From Pseudomonas sp. BP8 (GTDB lineage: Bacteria; Pseudomonadota; Gammaproteobacteria; Pseudomonadales; Pseudomonadaceae), in the NCBI RefSeq assembly GCF_017875955.1, contig NZ_JAGINK010000001.1, forward strand, positions 1,836,001 to 1,900,000: 64,000 nt of DNA, given 5' to 3'. Numbering within the stretch: position 1 is the first letter of the stretch; every line of letters starts with the position of its first letter. Both the position numbers and the translations under genes were made by a program. Positions 46,309-55,900 of the stretch are shown here, piece by piece. A model generated the notes under the pieces. That model did not search any database. It was not told the origin of the DNA and worked only from the letters and a program-made list of their open reading frames with translations.

Positions 46309-47208
46309 TCAGTCGATCAGAAAGTTCTGCTTGACCAAGGTCGCCCGGGTGATCGCCACCAGCTCTTCAAGGTGCATGTCGGGGCGCTCGGTCAGGTATG
46401 ACAGGCAGAACTTTGCCGGCGGTATTGGTGGATCGCACGGCAGGATCTTCAGCATGTCCACCGCCAGCATTTCGCGGATCAACGGCACCGGCAGGATGCC
46501 GATGGCGTGCCCGGCAGAAATCATCTTGGCCATGAACGCCAGCGAGTTGCTCGAATGGAAGGCATTCGACGCCGCGCCACTTTCCTTCAGCCAACGGTCG
46601 ACCACCGAGTACAAGGTCGACGGCGCGCTGTGGGTGACGATCGAGTGCTGGCGCGCCTGGGTCGCCAGAAACGGCCCCTCGCCAATGTCCAGGTGCGGCG
46701 CCGCCACCCACTGAAAAGTCATCCAGCCGAGAAACACATCGGTAACGTCCTCGCGCGTGGCCGGGTTGGTCAGCAGCGCCATGTCCAGCTCGTGATCATT
46801 GAGCTTGCGATTGAGCTCCGCGCCGACATCGATCGAGATCTCCAGGGTGATTTGCGGAAAGTGCGCCTTGATCTCGCTGATCACCGCAGTCAGCCCGACC
46901 ATGGCCGAACATTCGTCGGCACCCAGGCGCAGGCGCCGGTGTTCCTTCTGCTTGGCGGCAAATTGTTCGAGCTGCACGCTGTTGTTGAGGACCAGCTCGG
47001 CATGCCGCAGTGCGGTGTGGCCGTCGGCGGTGAGGGTCATGCGCTGCTTGCTGCGGTCGAACAGCTTGACGCTCAGCAGCGACTCCATCTCCTTGATCCG
47101 CGAAGAGATGGCCGGTTGGGTCAGATGAAGATGACGAGAGGCGGCATGCGCGCCGCCCAAACGGGCCGTCCAGTAGAACGCCTCGATCTGCATCAGGGTA
47201 ATTCGCAT
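46309..47208 (-). CDS. LysR-family transcriptional regulator
   Basis: 299 residues. N-terminal winged HTH (MQIEAFYWTARLGGAHAASRHLHLTQPAISSRIKEME, described only) and a periplasmic-binding-like effector domain. Divergent from the RraA-like gene across a 112-bp spacer, the classic LysR arrangement, so it probably controls that gene and the second TRAP operon. The effector is unknown, presumably the substrate or an intermediate of the pathway. Confidence 0.9.
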   Translation of the reverse strand: MRITLMQIEAFYWTARLGGAHAASRHLHLTQPAISSRIKEMESLLSVKLFDRSKQRMTLTADGHTALRHAELVLNNSVQLEQFAAKQKEHRRLRLGADECSAMVGLTAVISEIKAHFPQITLEISIDVGAELNRKLNDHELDMALLTNPATREDVTDVFLGWMTFQWVAAPHLDIGEGPFLATQARQHSIVTHSAPSTLYSVVDRWLKESGAASNAFHSSNSLAFMAKMISAGHAIGILPVPLIREMLAVDMLKILPCDPPIPPAKFCLSYLTERPDMHLEELVAITRATLVKQNFLID

Positions 47209-47320
47209 GATAAAAATTTCCCCGAAATCGGCTCATTGATTTTTATTATCGACACGAAGACGTGCTTGTTAGGATGACCGAACCCATACGGAAATGCACC
47301 CATCACAATAAGACTTCCTC
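47209..47320. promoter_or_regulatory. Divergent control region between lysR and the RraA-like gene
   Basis: GATAAAAAT (47209-47217) and ATTTTTAT (47239-47246) form an imperfect inverted repeat of LysR spacing. CACG-AAGA-CGTG (47253-47264) shares the ACGANGACGT pattern with the operator at 41626-41639. No firm -10 or -35 is assigned. Confidence 0.4.
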
Positions 47321-47992
47321 ATGTATATCATCGAACAACTGCCTGTTCCGATTGACCGTGCCGAACTCGATACCCTGCTCAAGGCCGAGCCGGCGACCAT
47401 TGGCCACTTCACCACCCGTGGCATTCCCAACCCTGAAATCAAGGCCCATCTGCAGAACGTGCGGGTGGTCGGCACTGCTGTCACCGTGCGCATGCCGGGG
47501 ACTGATGGCGGTATCCTGCACTACGCCATGGGCTGCGCGCGGCCGGGCGATTTTCTGGTAGTCGATCGCTGCGGCGAGCGAGTCACCGCAGCGCTGGGCG
47601 GGGCCATGGCCTATGCCGCCCGGCAGGCCGGCATTGCCGGGATCATCGTTGATGGCTGCGTGACCGACCTGGGCGAGCTGCGCCAGCATGGCGTGCCGGT
47701 GTGGTCGCGTGGCGCCAGTGCGATCACCACGCGCATACTGGGCGCTGACGGCGAGTTCTGCACGCCGATCCAGTGCGGTGGGGTGGTCGTCCATCCGGGC
47801 GATGCGGTAGTGGCTGATGAAAACGGGATTGTCTTCCTCAGGCCTGGCCAGGTACTTGAGCTGGCCCAGCGCGCCATCGACTTTCAGGAAAACGAAAAGC
47901 ACACCTTGGCGCGCTTGGCCAAGGGTGAGAAGTTTCCCGACGTGGTCGGCTCGCGGCCGATGATTGATGCAGCGATCCGCCAGGACTGCTGA
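47321..47992 (+). CDS. RraA-like / 4-hydroxy-4-methyl-2-oxoglutarate aldolase-family protein
   Basis: 223 residues of the RraA fold. The signature block is GGAMAYAARQAGIAGIIVDG then CVTDLGEL. In characterised aldolases and oxaloacetate decarboxylases this reads DGxxRD; here Arg is replaced by Thr115, followed by Asp116. Loss of that substrate-carboxylate arginine means either a different substrate or no aldolase activity. First gene after the divergent LysR; the second TRAP system follows. Confidence 0.8.
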   Translation: MYIIEQLPVPIDRAELDTLLKAEPATIGHFTTRGIPNPEIKAHLQNVRVVGTAVTVRMPGTDGGILHYAMGCARPGDFLVVDRCGERVTAALGGAMAYAARQAGIAGIIVDGCVTDLGELRQHGVPVWSRGASAITTRILGADGEFCTPIQCGGVVVHPGDAVVADENGIVFLRPGQVLELAQRAIDFQENEKHTLARLAKGEKFPDVVGSRPMIDAAIRQDC

Positions 47993-48056
47993 TAGCCACG
48001 CCGCATCGCTTTGCGTTTCTGCCCAGTAGATCCTCCAACAAGAACACAGGACTACC

Positions 48057-49106
48057 ATGAAACCCTGCTTTCGATTCGCCCTGTGGCTGGCCAGTGTGCT
48101 GCTGGCCAGCTCGGTTGCCGTTGCCGACGACTACCCGAACATCCGCTTCAACGTGGTTGGCGGCGGCAGCCACAACTACAGCTTTCGCGCAGTAGAACAG
48201 CCGTTCTGGAACCAGACCCTGCCTGCCAGCTCGCAGGGCAAGGTCACCGCGCAACTGCTGGGTTTGTCGGAGAGTGGCCTGAAGGGTCCTGAGATCATCC
48301 GCCTGATGCGTTTTGGCGCGGTCGACATCGGCATGGGCGTATTCGCCTTTGTTGCCGGAGACGATGCGACCTTCGAAGGTGTCGACCTGCCCGGCATGGC
48401 CGACGGCATCGACGCTGCGCGGGCCATTGCCGATGCCTACAAGCCGGTGCTGGCGCAGCGCATGGCTGAGCGTCACGGCATCAAGTTGCTGGCCACCGTG
48501 CCCTACACCGCCCAGGTGTTTTTCTGTCGCGAGGCGGTCAATGCGTTGAGCGATCTGCAGGGCCGCAAGATTCGCACCCGTGGCCGCAACATGGCGGAAA
48601 TGGTCAAGGCCATCGGCGCCGCGCCAGTAACCCTGCCGTTCGCCGAGGTGGTCACGGCCATGCAGACCGGCGTCATCGATTGCGCCGTGACTGGCATCGG
48701 TTCTGGCAACGCCGCCAAGTGGTATGACGTGGCCGACTACATCTACAACCTGCCAGTGGACTGGTCGATCGGTTTCTACGGCATCGGCCTCAAGCGTTGG
48801 CAGCAACTGCCGCCCTCCGTTCAGCAGTTGCTGCAGACGCAAGCGCAAGTGCTTGAGGATGGCCTCTGGCAGGCGACTGCCAACGAGAACCGCTATGCGC
48901 TGGCCTGCAACATCGGCAGACCCGACTGCCAGATCCATCAGCCAGCGCACATGACCGTGTCCGCGCCCAGCGCCACCGAGAAACAGGCACTGCGCCAGAT
49001 CGTGGTGAAGATCGCCAATGACTGGGGCAGGCGCTGTGGCCTGGCGTGTAGCGAGCGCTGGAATGCCACCGTGGGCATGACCATTGGTGTCCGATTGCAC
49101 CCATGA
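48057..49106 (+). CDS. dctP: TRAP transporter substrate-binding protein DctP (second system)
   Basis: 349 residues with a signal peptide (FALWLASVLLASSVAVAD). The body has GRKIRTRGRNMAEMVKAIGAAPVTLP with the expected carboxylate-binding arginine and GVIDCAVTGIGSG. It carries several Cys (for example VFFCREAV, ACNIGRPDC and RRCGLACSE) not seen in the first DctP, so the two proteins bind different ligands or have distinct stability. Precedes dctQ and dctM, unlike the first operon (QMP). Confidence 0.9.
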   Translation: MKPCFRFALWLASVLLASSVAVADDYPNIRFNVVGGGSHNYSFRAVEQPFWNQTLPASSQGKVTAQLLGLSESGLKGPEIIRLMRFGAVDIGMGVFAFVAGDDATFEGVDLPGMADGIDAARAIADAYKPVLAQRMAERHGIKLLATVPYTAQVFFCREAVNALSDLQGRKIRTRGRNMAEMVKAIGAAPVTLPFAEVVTAMQTGVIDCAVTGIGSGNAAKWYDVADYIYNLPVDWSIGFYGIGLKRWQQLPPSVQQLLQTQAQVLEDGLWQATANENRYALACNIGRPDCQIHQPAHMTVSAPSATEKQALRQIVVKIANDWGRRCGLACSERWNATVGMTIGVRLHP

Positions 49107-49173
49107 CCACCCTGCATCCGCCGGCGCAGGCCGCCGCTGCCGATGAACGCAATGAGTTTCCGGAGAGCCCACC

Positions 49174-49779
49174 ATGCAAAAGGTCCGTTCAGGCGCGAGC
49201 GTCATCAATGCCATTGCCAAGGCAGGCACCTGGGGTGGCGGGGTGGCCTTGCTCGGTTGTGCCGTGCTGATCGCTGTCGACCTGATCTTGCGCAAGACCA
49301 TCGGCGTGTCCATGGGCGGTGCCGACGAGATCGCCGGCTATGTGCTGGCGATTACCAGCGCCTGGGCCTTCCCAGTGACCCTGCTGAAGCGCTCGCATGT
49401 CCGCGTCGATATCCTCTATGCCCGCCTCGGGCTGAAAACCAGGGTGCTGTTCGACCTGTTCGCGTTGCTGTGCATGGCGATCCTGGTCGGCACGCTGCTG
49501 TTGCACGCCGGCAACGTCCTGCGCGACTCCATCGAATACGGCTCGATCTCGAATACGCCGTTGCAGGTGCCGCAGTGGATCCCGCAATCGATCTGGTTCG
49601 CGGGCTATCTGTTCTTTGCCCTGACCATCGTTATGCTGCTGCTCACCAGCATGACCCACCTGGTGCGCGGGCGCTGGCGCGCGGTGAGTGCGCTGATCGG
49701 TATCAACTCGGTCGAGGAAGAAATCCAGGAAGAGCTCAGCCCCCACCCACCCGTGCACAAGGAGCAAGAACCATGCTGA
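49174..49779 (+). CDS. dctQ: TRAP transporter small permease DctQ (second system)
   Basis: 201 residues with four membrane helices and a longer acidic cytoplasmic tail (SVEEEIQEELSPHPP). IAVDLILRKTIGVSMGGADEIAGYVLAITSAWAFPVTLL is the usual DctQ region, then KRSHVRVDIL. The reading frame of the next gene overlaps its last seven bases. Confidence 0.9.
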   Translation: MQKVRSGASVINAIAKAGTWGGGVALLGCAVLIAVDLILRKTIGVSMGGADEIAGYVLAITSAWAFPVTLLKRSHVRVDILYARLGLKTRVLFDLFALLCMAILVGTLLLHAGNVLRDSIEYGSISNTPLQVPQWIPQSIWFAGYLFFALTIVMLLLTSMTHLVRGRWRAVSALIGINSVEEEIQEELSPHPPVHKEQEPC

Positions 49780-51056
49780 GCGTTACCCTGGTCATCCTTC
49801 TGGGTCTGCTGGCGCTAAGCGTTGCGGCGGCTGTCAGCGTCGGCCTGCTGGGCATGTCGTTGTCGCTGTTCTATTCGAGCTTGCCACTGAGCAACGCCAT
49901 GGGTGAAATCGCCTGGAATACCAGTGCCGAGTTTCTGCTGGTGGCGATTCCGTTGTACATCCTGATGGGCGAGTTGCTGGTCTGTTCGGGGGTGGCAGGG
50001 CGAATGTACCAGGCTGTCGAGAAATGGCTGTCATGGTTGCCAGGAGGCCTGATGAACTCGAACATCGGCGCATCGGCGTTGTTCTCGGCCACCAGCGGCT
50101 CCAGCGTGGCGACGGCTGCCACCATCTCGACCCTGGCGATCCCCCAGCAGGAGCGCAAGGGTTACAACGCGCCGTTGTTTCTCGGTTCGATTGCCGCTGG
50201 CGGCACCTTGGGAATCCTCATTCCGCCGTCGATCAACATGATCCTGTTCGCCCTGATCGCTAACGTTTCGGTGCCCAAGCTGTACCTGGCGGCGACCCTT
50301 CCGGGCATCTTGCTGAGCCTGTTGTTTGTCGCGGTGATCGTCGTGGCATGCCTGATCCGCCCCAGCCTGGGTGGGGTAAAAGTCCACTACAGTTGGGCCG
50401 AGCGGCTTGCGAGCATCCCTGATCTGCTCGCGCCGCTGGCGATCTTCGTATTGGTGATCGGCTCGATCTACAGTGGCTTTGCCACCGCCAGCGAATCGGC
50501 AGCGCTGGGGGTACTGGCGGCGCTGGGCGTAGGCTTGTGGCGGCGCGCGCTAACCCGAGAGAGCCTGGGCAAGGCGTTCGAGGCGACCCTGCGCACCACC
50601 GGCATGATCATTTTCATCACCCTGGCGGCGTTTTTTCTCAACTTCGTGCTGGCGTCCATTGGCCTGACCACGGCGTTGGTCGCCTTTGTCAGCGAACTGA
50701 GCCTGTCGCCGCTGGCAACCCTGCTGGTGATCATCCTGTTCTATATCGTCCTGGGCTGTTTCATGGACACCTTGGCCATGCTGATCACCACCGCGCCGCT
50801 GATCGTGCCGATTGTCGTCGCGCTAGGGTTCGACCCGCTGTGGTTCGGGGTGATCCTGATCATCCTTTGCGAGATGGGGCAGATCACCCCGCCGTTCGGC
50901 ATGAACCTGTTCGTGGTGCAGAGCATTCGCGGTCGGGGCAACTTCATGGACGTGGTGTACGGCGCGCTGCCGTTCTGCCTGGCGCTGCTTGCCCTGATCG
51001 CGTTGCTGATCTGCTTCCCGCAGTTGGCCTTGTGGCTGCCGCACGCGGTGGCGTGA
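49773..51056 (+). CDS. dctM: TRAP transporter large permease DctM (second system)
   Basis: 427 residues, same length as the first DctM. The ATG at 49773 is behind AAGGAG; the frame is open further back but that overlaps dctQ. TRAP blocks: AIPLYILMGELLVCSGVAGRM, ALFSATSGSSVATAATISTLAI, GTLGILIPPSINMILFALI and GQITPPFGMNLFVVQSI. Ends the island; a TetR gene lies 4 bp beyond on the other strand. Confidence 0.93.
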   Translation: MLSVTLVILLGLLALSVAAAVSVGLLGMSLSLFYSSLPLSNAMGEIAWNTSAEFLLVAIPLYILMGELLVCSGVAGRMYQAVEKWLSWLPGGLMNSNIGASALFSATSGSSVATAATISTLAIPQQERKGYNAPLFLGSIAAGGTLGILIPPSINMILFALIANVSVPKLYLAATLPGILLSLLFVAVIVVACLIRPSLGGVKVHYSWAERLASIPDLLAPLAIFVLVIGSIYSGFATASESAALGVLAALGVGLWRRALTRESLGKAFEATLRTTGMIIFITLAAFFLNFVLASIGLTTALVAFVSELSLSPLATLLVIILFYIVLGCFMDTLAMLITTAPLIVPIVVALGFDPLWFGVILIILCEMGQITPPFGMNLFVVQSIRGRGNFMDVVYGALPFCLALLALIALLICFPQLALWLPHAVA

Positions 51057-51060
51057 GTCG

Positions 51061-51702
51061 TCAGTTGCGGTAGGCGCGAATGAACAGCCCGACGACTTCG
51101 CGCACATGCGCCTCGGCTTCGTCGCCTTCGAGCGGCGGCGCGCAGCCGAGCAGCAAGCGGTAGTCCGGCGCGCCTTTGATCAGGCAGAAGAAATGCTCGG
51201 CCGCCCGCAACGGGTTGTCGATACGCAGCAAGCCGCGCTCGGCCACGCAGCGCAGCAGCGACTCCATTTCGGCCAGCACACGCTTGGGTCCGGCCTCGTA
51301 AAAAAATTCGCTGAAGCCAGGGTCTTGGCTGCCCAAGGCAATGATCAGGCGGCTCAACTTGACCGACTCGTCACTGCTGATCAACGCCTGGAAACCGCGG
51401 GCGATGTTCAGCAGTACCTGATCGAGGGGGACGTCGTCCGGCAGCTCGAAGATCAGTTCCGGCAATTGGCTCTGGCAAGTCGCCATGACCGCCGAACCGA
51501 ACAGGGTCTGCTTGTCGGTGAAGTGGCTGTAGACCGTAAGTTTTGAAACACCTGCCGCCGCAGCGACCGCATCCATGCTGGTGTTGGCATAGCCAAGGCT
51601 GAGGAACAGCGCCTTGGCGGCTTCGAGGATGGCCTGTCGTTTGGCCAGATCCTTCGGCCGGCCGGGGCCGATGGGTGCGTCGTTGGGCATTGGAATCCGC
51701 AT
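51061..51702 (-). CDS. mexL: TetR-family repressor of mexJK
   Basis: 213 residues from ATG 51702 (an in-frame ATG at 51690 is possible). HTH at the N-terminus (RQAILEAAKALFLSLGYANTSM, AAAAGVSKLTVYSHFTDKQTLF), then an AefR-like ligand domain. Divergent from mexJ with a palindromic spacer, as in the P. aeruginosa mexL-mexJK locus, where MexL represses the pump. Identity rests on position and family. Confidence 0.85.
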   Translation of the reverse strand: MRIPMPNDAPIGPGRPKDLAKRQAILEAAKALFLSLGYANTSMDAVAAAAGVSKLTVYSHFTDKQTLFGSAVMATCQSQLPELIFELPDDVPLDQVLLNIARGFQALISSDESVKLSRLIIALGSQDPGFSEFFYEAGPKRVLAEMESLLRCVAERGLLRIDNPLRAAEHFFCLIKGAPDYRLLLGCAPPLEGDEAEAHVREVVGLFIRAYRN

Positions 51703-51821
51703 CTTGGTGAACAGGCGCCCATCTTACCGGGTCAGGTGCGCTCCGGCTGCAATCGGCGACCAATCGTTAATGTTGATTTTCTCTCCGACGGCGGCTTCCC
51801 GGCATCGGTTCCCTGATTTAA

Positions 51822-51837
51822 TATACTCGGCAGTATA
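51822..51837. promoter_or_regulatory. mexL-mexJ operator palindrome
   Basis: TATACT-CGGC-AGTATA, a perfect inverted repeat 36 bases before the mexJ ATG; a longer AT-rich symmetry (TTTAA...TTAAA) surrounds it. A good candidate for MexL binding over the mexJ promoter. Confidence 0.55.
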
Positions 51838-51873
51838 AATATTAAAAGTGCGCTTCGCAGAAGGTCATTCATC

Positions 51874-52974
51874 ATGTTGCGTCATGCCTTGTCCATCGCT
51901 TTGCCCGCCGCCGCAGCGCTGCTGCTGGCCGCCTGCGGTCAGGAAACCGCGGCACCGGCTGCGCCACGCCCGGCGTTGGTGGTGCAGCCGCATCCGGCTG
52001 GCGCCGCTGCCAACAGTTATCCGGGCGAGGTCCGTGCCCGCTTTGAGCCGGAGCTGGCCTTCCGCATCGCCGGCAAGGTCACCAAGCGCTTGGTAGAAGA
52101 AGGGCAGCGGGTCAAGGCGGAGCAGCCCTTGGCCGAGCTCGATCCGCAGGATGTGCGCCTGCAACTGGAGGCCAACCGTGCCCAGTGGGCCGCCGCCCAG
52201 GCCAACCTGGCGCTGGTGCAGGCCGAGCGTGACCGCTACCGCACGCTGCTCGACCGGCAGATGGTCAGCCGCTCCCAGTTCGACAACGCCGAGAACCTCT
52301 ACCGCGCAGGCATGGCGCGGCTCAAGCAGGCCAAGGCGGAGTTCGACGTCGCCGGCAACCAGGCCGACTATGCCGTGCTGCGCGCGCCGCAGGCCGGGCT
52401 GATCGCCAAGCGTCAGGTCGAAGTCGGCCAGGTGGTTGCCGCCGGGCAGACGGTGTTCACCCTGGCCGCCGATGGCGAGCGCGAGGTGGTGATTGGCCTG
52501 CCGGAACAGCAGTTCGCCGGCTTCGCCGTGGGCCAGGCGGTCAGCGTCGAGCTCTGGTCACATCCCAACCAACGTTTCGAGGCGCACATTCGCGAATTGT
52601 CGCCAGCCGCCGATCCGCGTTCGCGCACCTTCGCCGCGCGAATCGCCTTCAACTCGACCAAGGCGCCGGCCGAACTCGGCCAGAGCGCGCGGGTGTTCAT
52701 TGCCCACGATGGCCTGGCGCCGTTGGCCGTGCCGTTGTCGGCGGTAACGGCCGAACAGGGTCAGGCCTACGTCTGGCGGGTGAACCCGGACAAACGCCTG
52801 GAGCGTGTCGCCGTGCGCCTGGGGGCGTATGGCTCGGACAGCGTGCCGGTACTCGATGGCCTCGGCGCCAACGACTGGGTGGTCGCCGCCGGCGGCCATG
52901 TACTGCGCGAAGGCCAGCAGGTGCGGCCGGTAGATCGTAGCAACCGTGAAGTAGACCTGGCGGCCAAGGAGTAA
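51874..52974 (+). CDS. mexJ: RND efflux periplasmic adaptor MexJ
   Basis: 366 residues, close to MexJ's length. Lipoprotein signal (AAAALLLAAC) then the membrane-fusion organisation: beta-barrel, lipoyl (RIAGKVTKRLVEEGQRVKAEQPLAEL), helical hairpin, and the closing lipoyl half (ADYAVLRAPQAGLIAKRQVEVGQVVAAGQ). It links the RND pump to an outer-membrane channel, which is not encoded here. mexK begins six bases after its stop. Confidence 0.9.
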   Translation: MLRHALSIALPAAAALLLAACGQETAAPAAPRPALVVQPHPAGAAANSYPGEVRARFEPELAFRIAGKVTKRLVEEGQRVKAEQPLAELDPQDVRLQLEANRAQWAAAQANLALVQAERDRYRTLLDRQMVSRSQFDNAENLYRAGMARLKQAKAEFDVAGNQADYAVLRAPQAGLIAKRQVEVGQVVAAGQTVFTLAADGEREVVIGLPEQQFAGFAVGQAVSVELWSHPNQRFEAHIRELSPAADPRSRTFAARIAFNSTKAPAELGQSARVFIAHDGLAPLAVPLSAVTAEQGQAYVWRVNPDKRLERVAVRLGAYGSDSVPVLDGLGANDWVVAAGGHVLREGQQVRPVDRSNREVDLAAKE

Positions 52975-52980
52975 GTCCCG

Positions 52981-55900
52981 ATGGGTTTCAACCTTTCCGC
53001 CTGGGCGCTGCGCAATCGCCAGATCGTACTGTTCCTGATGATCCTGCTGGCAGCGATCGGTGCCATGTCCTACAGCAAATTGGGGCAGAGCGAAGACCCG
53101 CCGTTTACCTTCAAGGCCATGGTGATTCGCACCCTGTGGCCGGGCGCCACCGCCGAAGAAGTCTCGCGCCAGGTCACCGAGCGCATCGAAAAGAAACTGA
53201 TGGAGACCGGCGAGTACGAGAAGATCGTCTCGTTCTCCCGTCCGGGTGAGTCGCAGGTGACCTTCATGGCCCGCGATTCGCTGCACTCCAAGGACATTCC
53301 CGAGCTCTGGTACCAGATTCGCAAAAAGGTCGCGGACATCCGCCATACCTTGCCGCCGGAGGTTCAGGGGCCGTTCTTCAACGACGAGTTCGGCACCACC
53401 TTCGGCAACATCTATGCGCTGACCGGCGATGGTTTCGACTACGCCGTGCTCAAGGACTACGCCGACCGCATCCAGATCCAGCTGCAGCGGGTCAAGGATG
53501 TCGGCAAGGTCGAGCTGGTCGGCCTGCAGGATGAGAAAATCTGGATCGAGCTGTCCAACATCAAGCTGGCCACCCTCGGCGTGCCGCTGGCGTCGGTGCA
53601 GCAGGCTTTGCAGGAGCAGAATGCGGTGAGCACCGCAGGCTTCTTCGAGACCCCCAGCGAGCGCTTGAACCTGCGTGTCAGTGGCCGTTTCGACAGTGTC
53701 GAGCAGATTCGCCAGTTCCCGATTCGAGTCGGCGACCGCACCCTGCGGATCGGTGATGTGGCCGAAGTGCATCGCGGCTTCAACGACCCGCCCGCGCCGC
53801 GCATGCGCTTCATGGGCGAAGATGCCATCGGCCTTGCCGTGTCGATGAAGGACGGTGGCGATATCCTGGTGCTGGGCAAGGCGCTGGAAGGCGAGTTCGA
53901 ACGCCTGGCACACAACCTGCCGGCGGGTATGGAGCTGCGCAAGGTCTCCGACCAGCCGGCGGCGGTCAAGGCCGGGGTTGGCGAGTTCGTCCAGGTGCTG
54001 GTCGAGGCGCTGGTGATCGTTCTGCTGGTGAGTTTCTTCTCGCTTGGCCTGCGCACCGGCCTGGTGGTGGCCTTGGCCATCCCGTTGGTGCTGGCGATGA
54101 CCTTTGCCGCCATGCATTACTTCGGCATCGGTCTGCACAAGATCTCACTGGGTGCGCTGGTACTGGCGCTTGGCTTGCTGGTGGACGACGCGATCATTGC
54201 CGTGGAGATGATGGCGATCAAGATGGAACAGGGCTTCGACCGCTTCAAGGCGGCCAGCTACGCCTGGACCAGCACGGCCTTCCCGATGCTGACCGGCACC
54301 CTGATTACCGCCGCCGGCTTCTTGCCGATTGCCACCGCAGCGTCGAGCACAGGCGAGTACACCCGTTCGATTTTCCAGGTGGTGACTATTGCCCTGTTGA
54401 CCTCGTGGGTGGCCGCGGTGCTGTTCGTGCCGTACCTGGGCGAGCGCCTCCTGCCTGACTTGGCCAAGCTCCACGCGGCGCGTCATGGCGGGCAGGCGCC
54501 CGACCCGTACGCCACGCCGTTCTATCAGCGCGTGCGGCGCGTGGTGGAGTGGTGCGTACGGCGGCGCAAGACGGTCATCCTGCTGACCATCGCTGCTTTT
54601 GTCGGCAGTATCCTGCTGTTCCGTTTCGTGCCTCAGCAGTTCTTCCCTGCGTCGGGGCGTCCGGAGCTGATGATCGACCTGAAACTGGCCGAAGGTGCTT
54701 CGCTGAGCAACGCCACCGAACAGGTCAAGCGTCTTGAGGGGTTGCTCAAGCGCCAGGACGGTATCGACAACTACGTGGCCTACATCGGCACGGGCTCGCC
54801 GCGTTTCTACCTGCCCCTGGACCAACAACTGCCGGCGGCGAGCTTCGCCCAGTTCGTGGTGCTGGCCAAGTCGCTGGAGGAGCGCGAGACGCTGCGCAGC
54901 TGGCTGATCGCAACCCTGGATGAGCAGTTCCCGGAGCTGCGCTCGCGGGTCACGCGCCTGGAAAACGGCCCGCCGGTAGGCTACCCGGTGCAGTTCCGGG
55001 TGACCGGCGAGCATATCGACAAGGTGCGTGCGCTGGCCCGCCAAGTGGCGGACCGGGTGCGCGAGAACCCCTATGTGGTCAACGTCCACCTGGACTGGGA
55101 AGAGCCGAGCAAGGCGGTCTTCCTCAAGATCGACCAGGACCGCGCGCGCGCCCTGGGCGTGAGCACGGCGCACCTGTCGACGTTCCTGCAGAGTTCGCTG
55201 ACCGGCAGTTCGGTGAGCCAGTACCGCGAGGACAACGAGCTGATCGAAATCCTCTTGCGCGGCACGCTCGAAGCACGCAGCGACCTGACCAACCTGGCCA
55301 GCCTCGCCGTGCCTACCGAGAACGGCCAGAGCGTTGCCCTGTCGCAGGTGGCGACCCTCGAGTACGGCTTCGAGGAGGGCATCATCTGGCACCGCAACCG
55401 CCTGCCGACGGTCACCGTACGCGCCGATATCTATGGCAAGGAACAACCGGCGACCTTGACCCAGCAGATCCTGCCGACCCTGCAGGAGGTACGTAACAAC
55501 CTGCCAGACGGCTACCTGCTGGAAGTCGGCGGTACCGTGGAAGACTCCGAGCGTGGGCAGAAGTCGGTGAACGCCGGCATGCCGCTGTTCATCGTCGTGG
55601 TGCTGAGCTTGCTGATGATCCAGCTGCGCAGTTTCTCGCGCACTGTGATGGTGTTCCTCACGGCGCCATTGGGACTGATCGGGGTGACCCTGTTCCTGCT
55701 GATCTTCCGTCAGCCGTTCGGCTTCGTGGCCATGCTTGGCACGATTGCCTTGGCGGGGATGATCATGCGCAACTCGGTGATCCTGATTGACCAGATCGAG
55801 CAGGATATTGCCTCAGGGATGCAGCGCTGGCAGGCGATCATCGAAGCGACTGTGCGGCGTTTCCGGCCCATCGTGCTGACCGCCCTGGCGGCGGTGCTGG

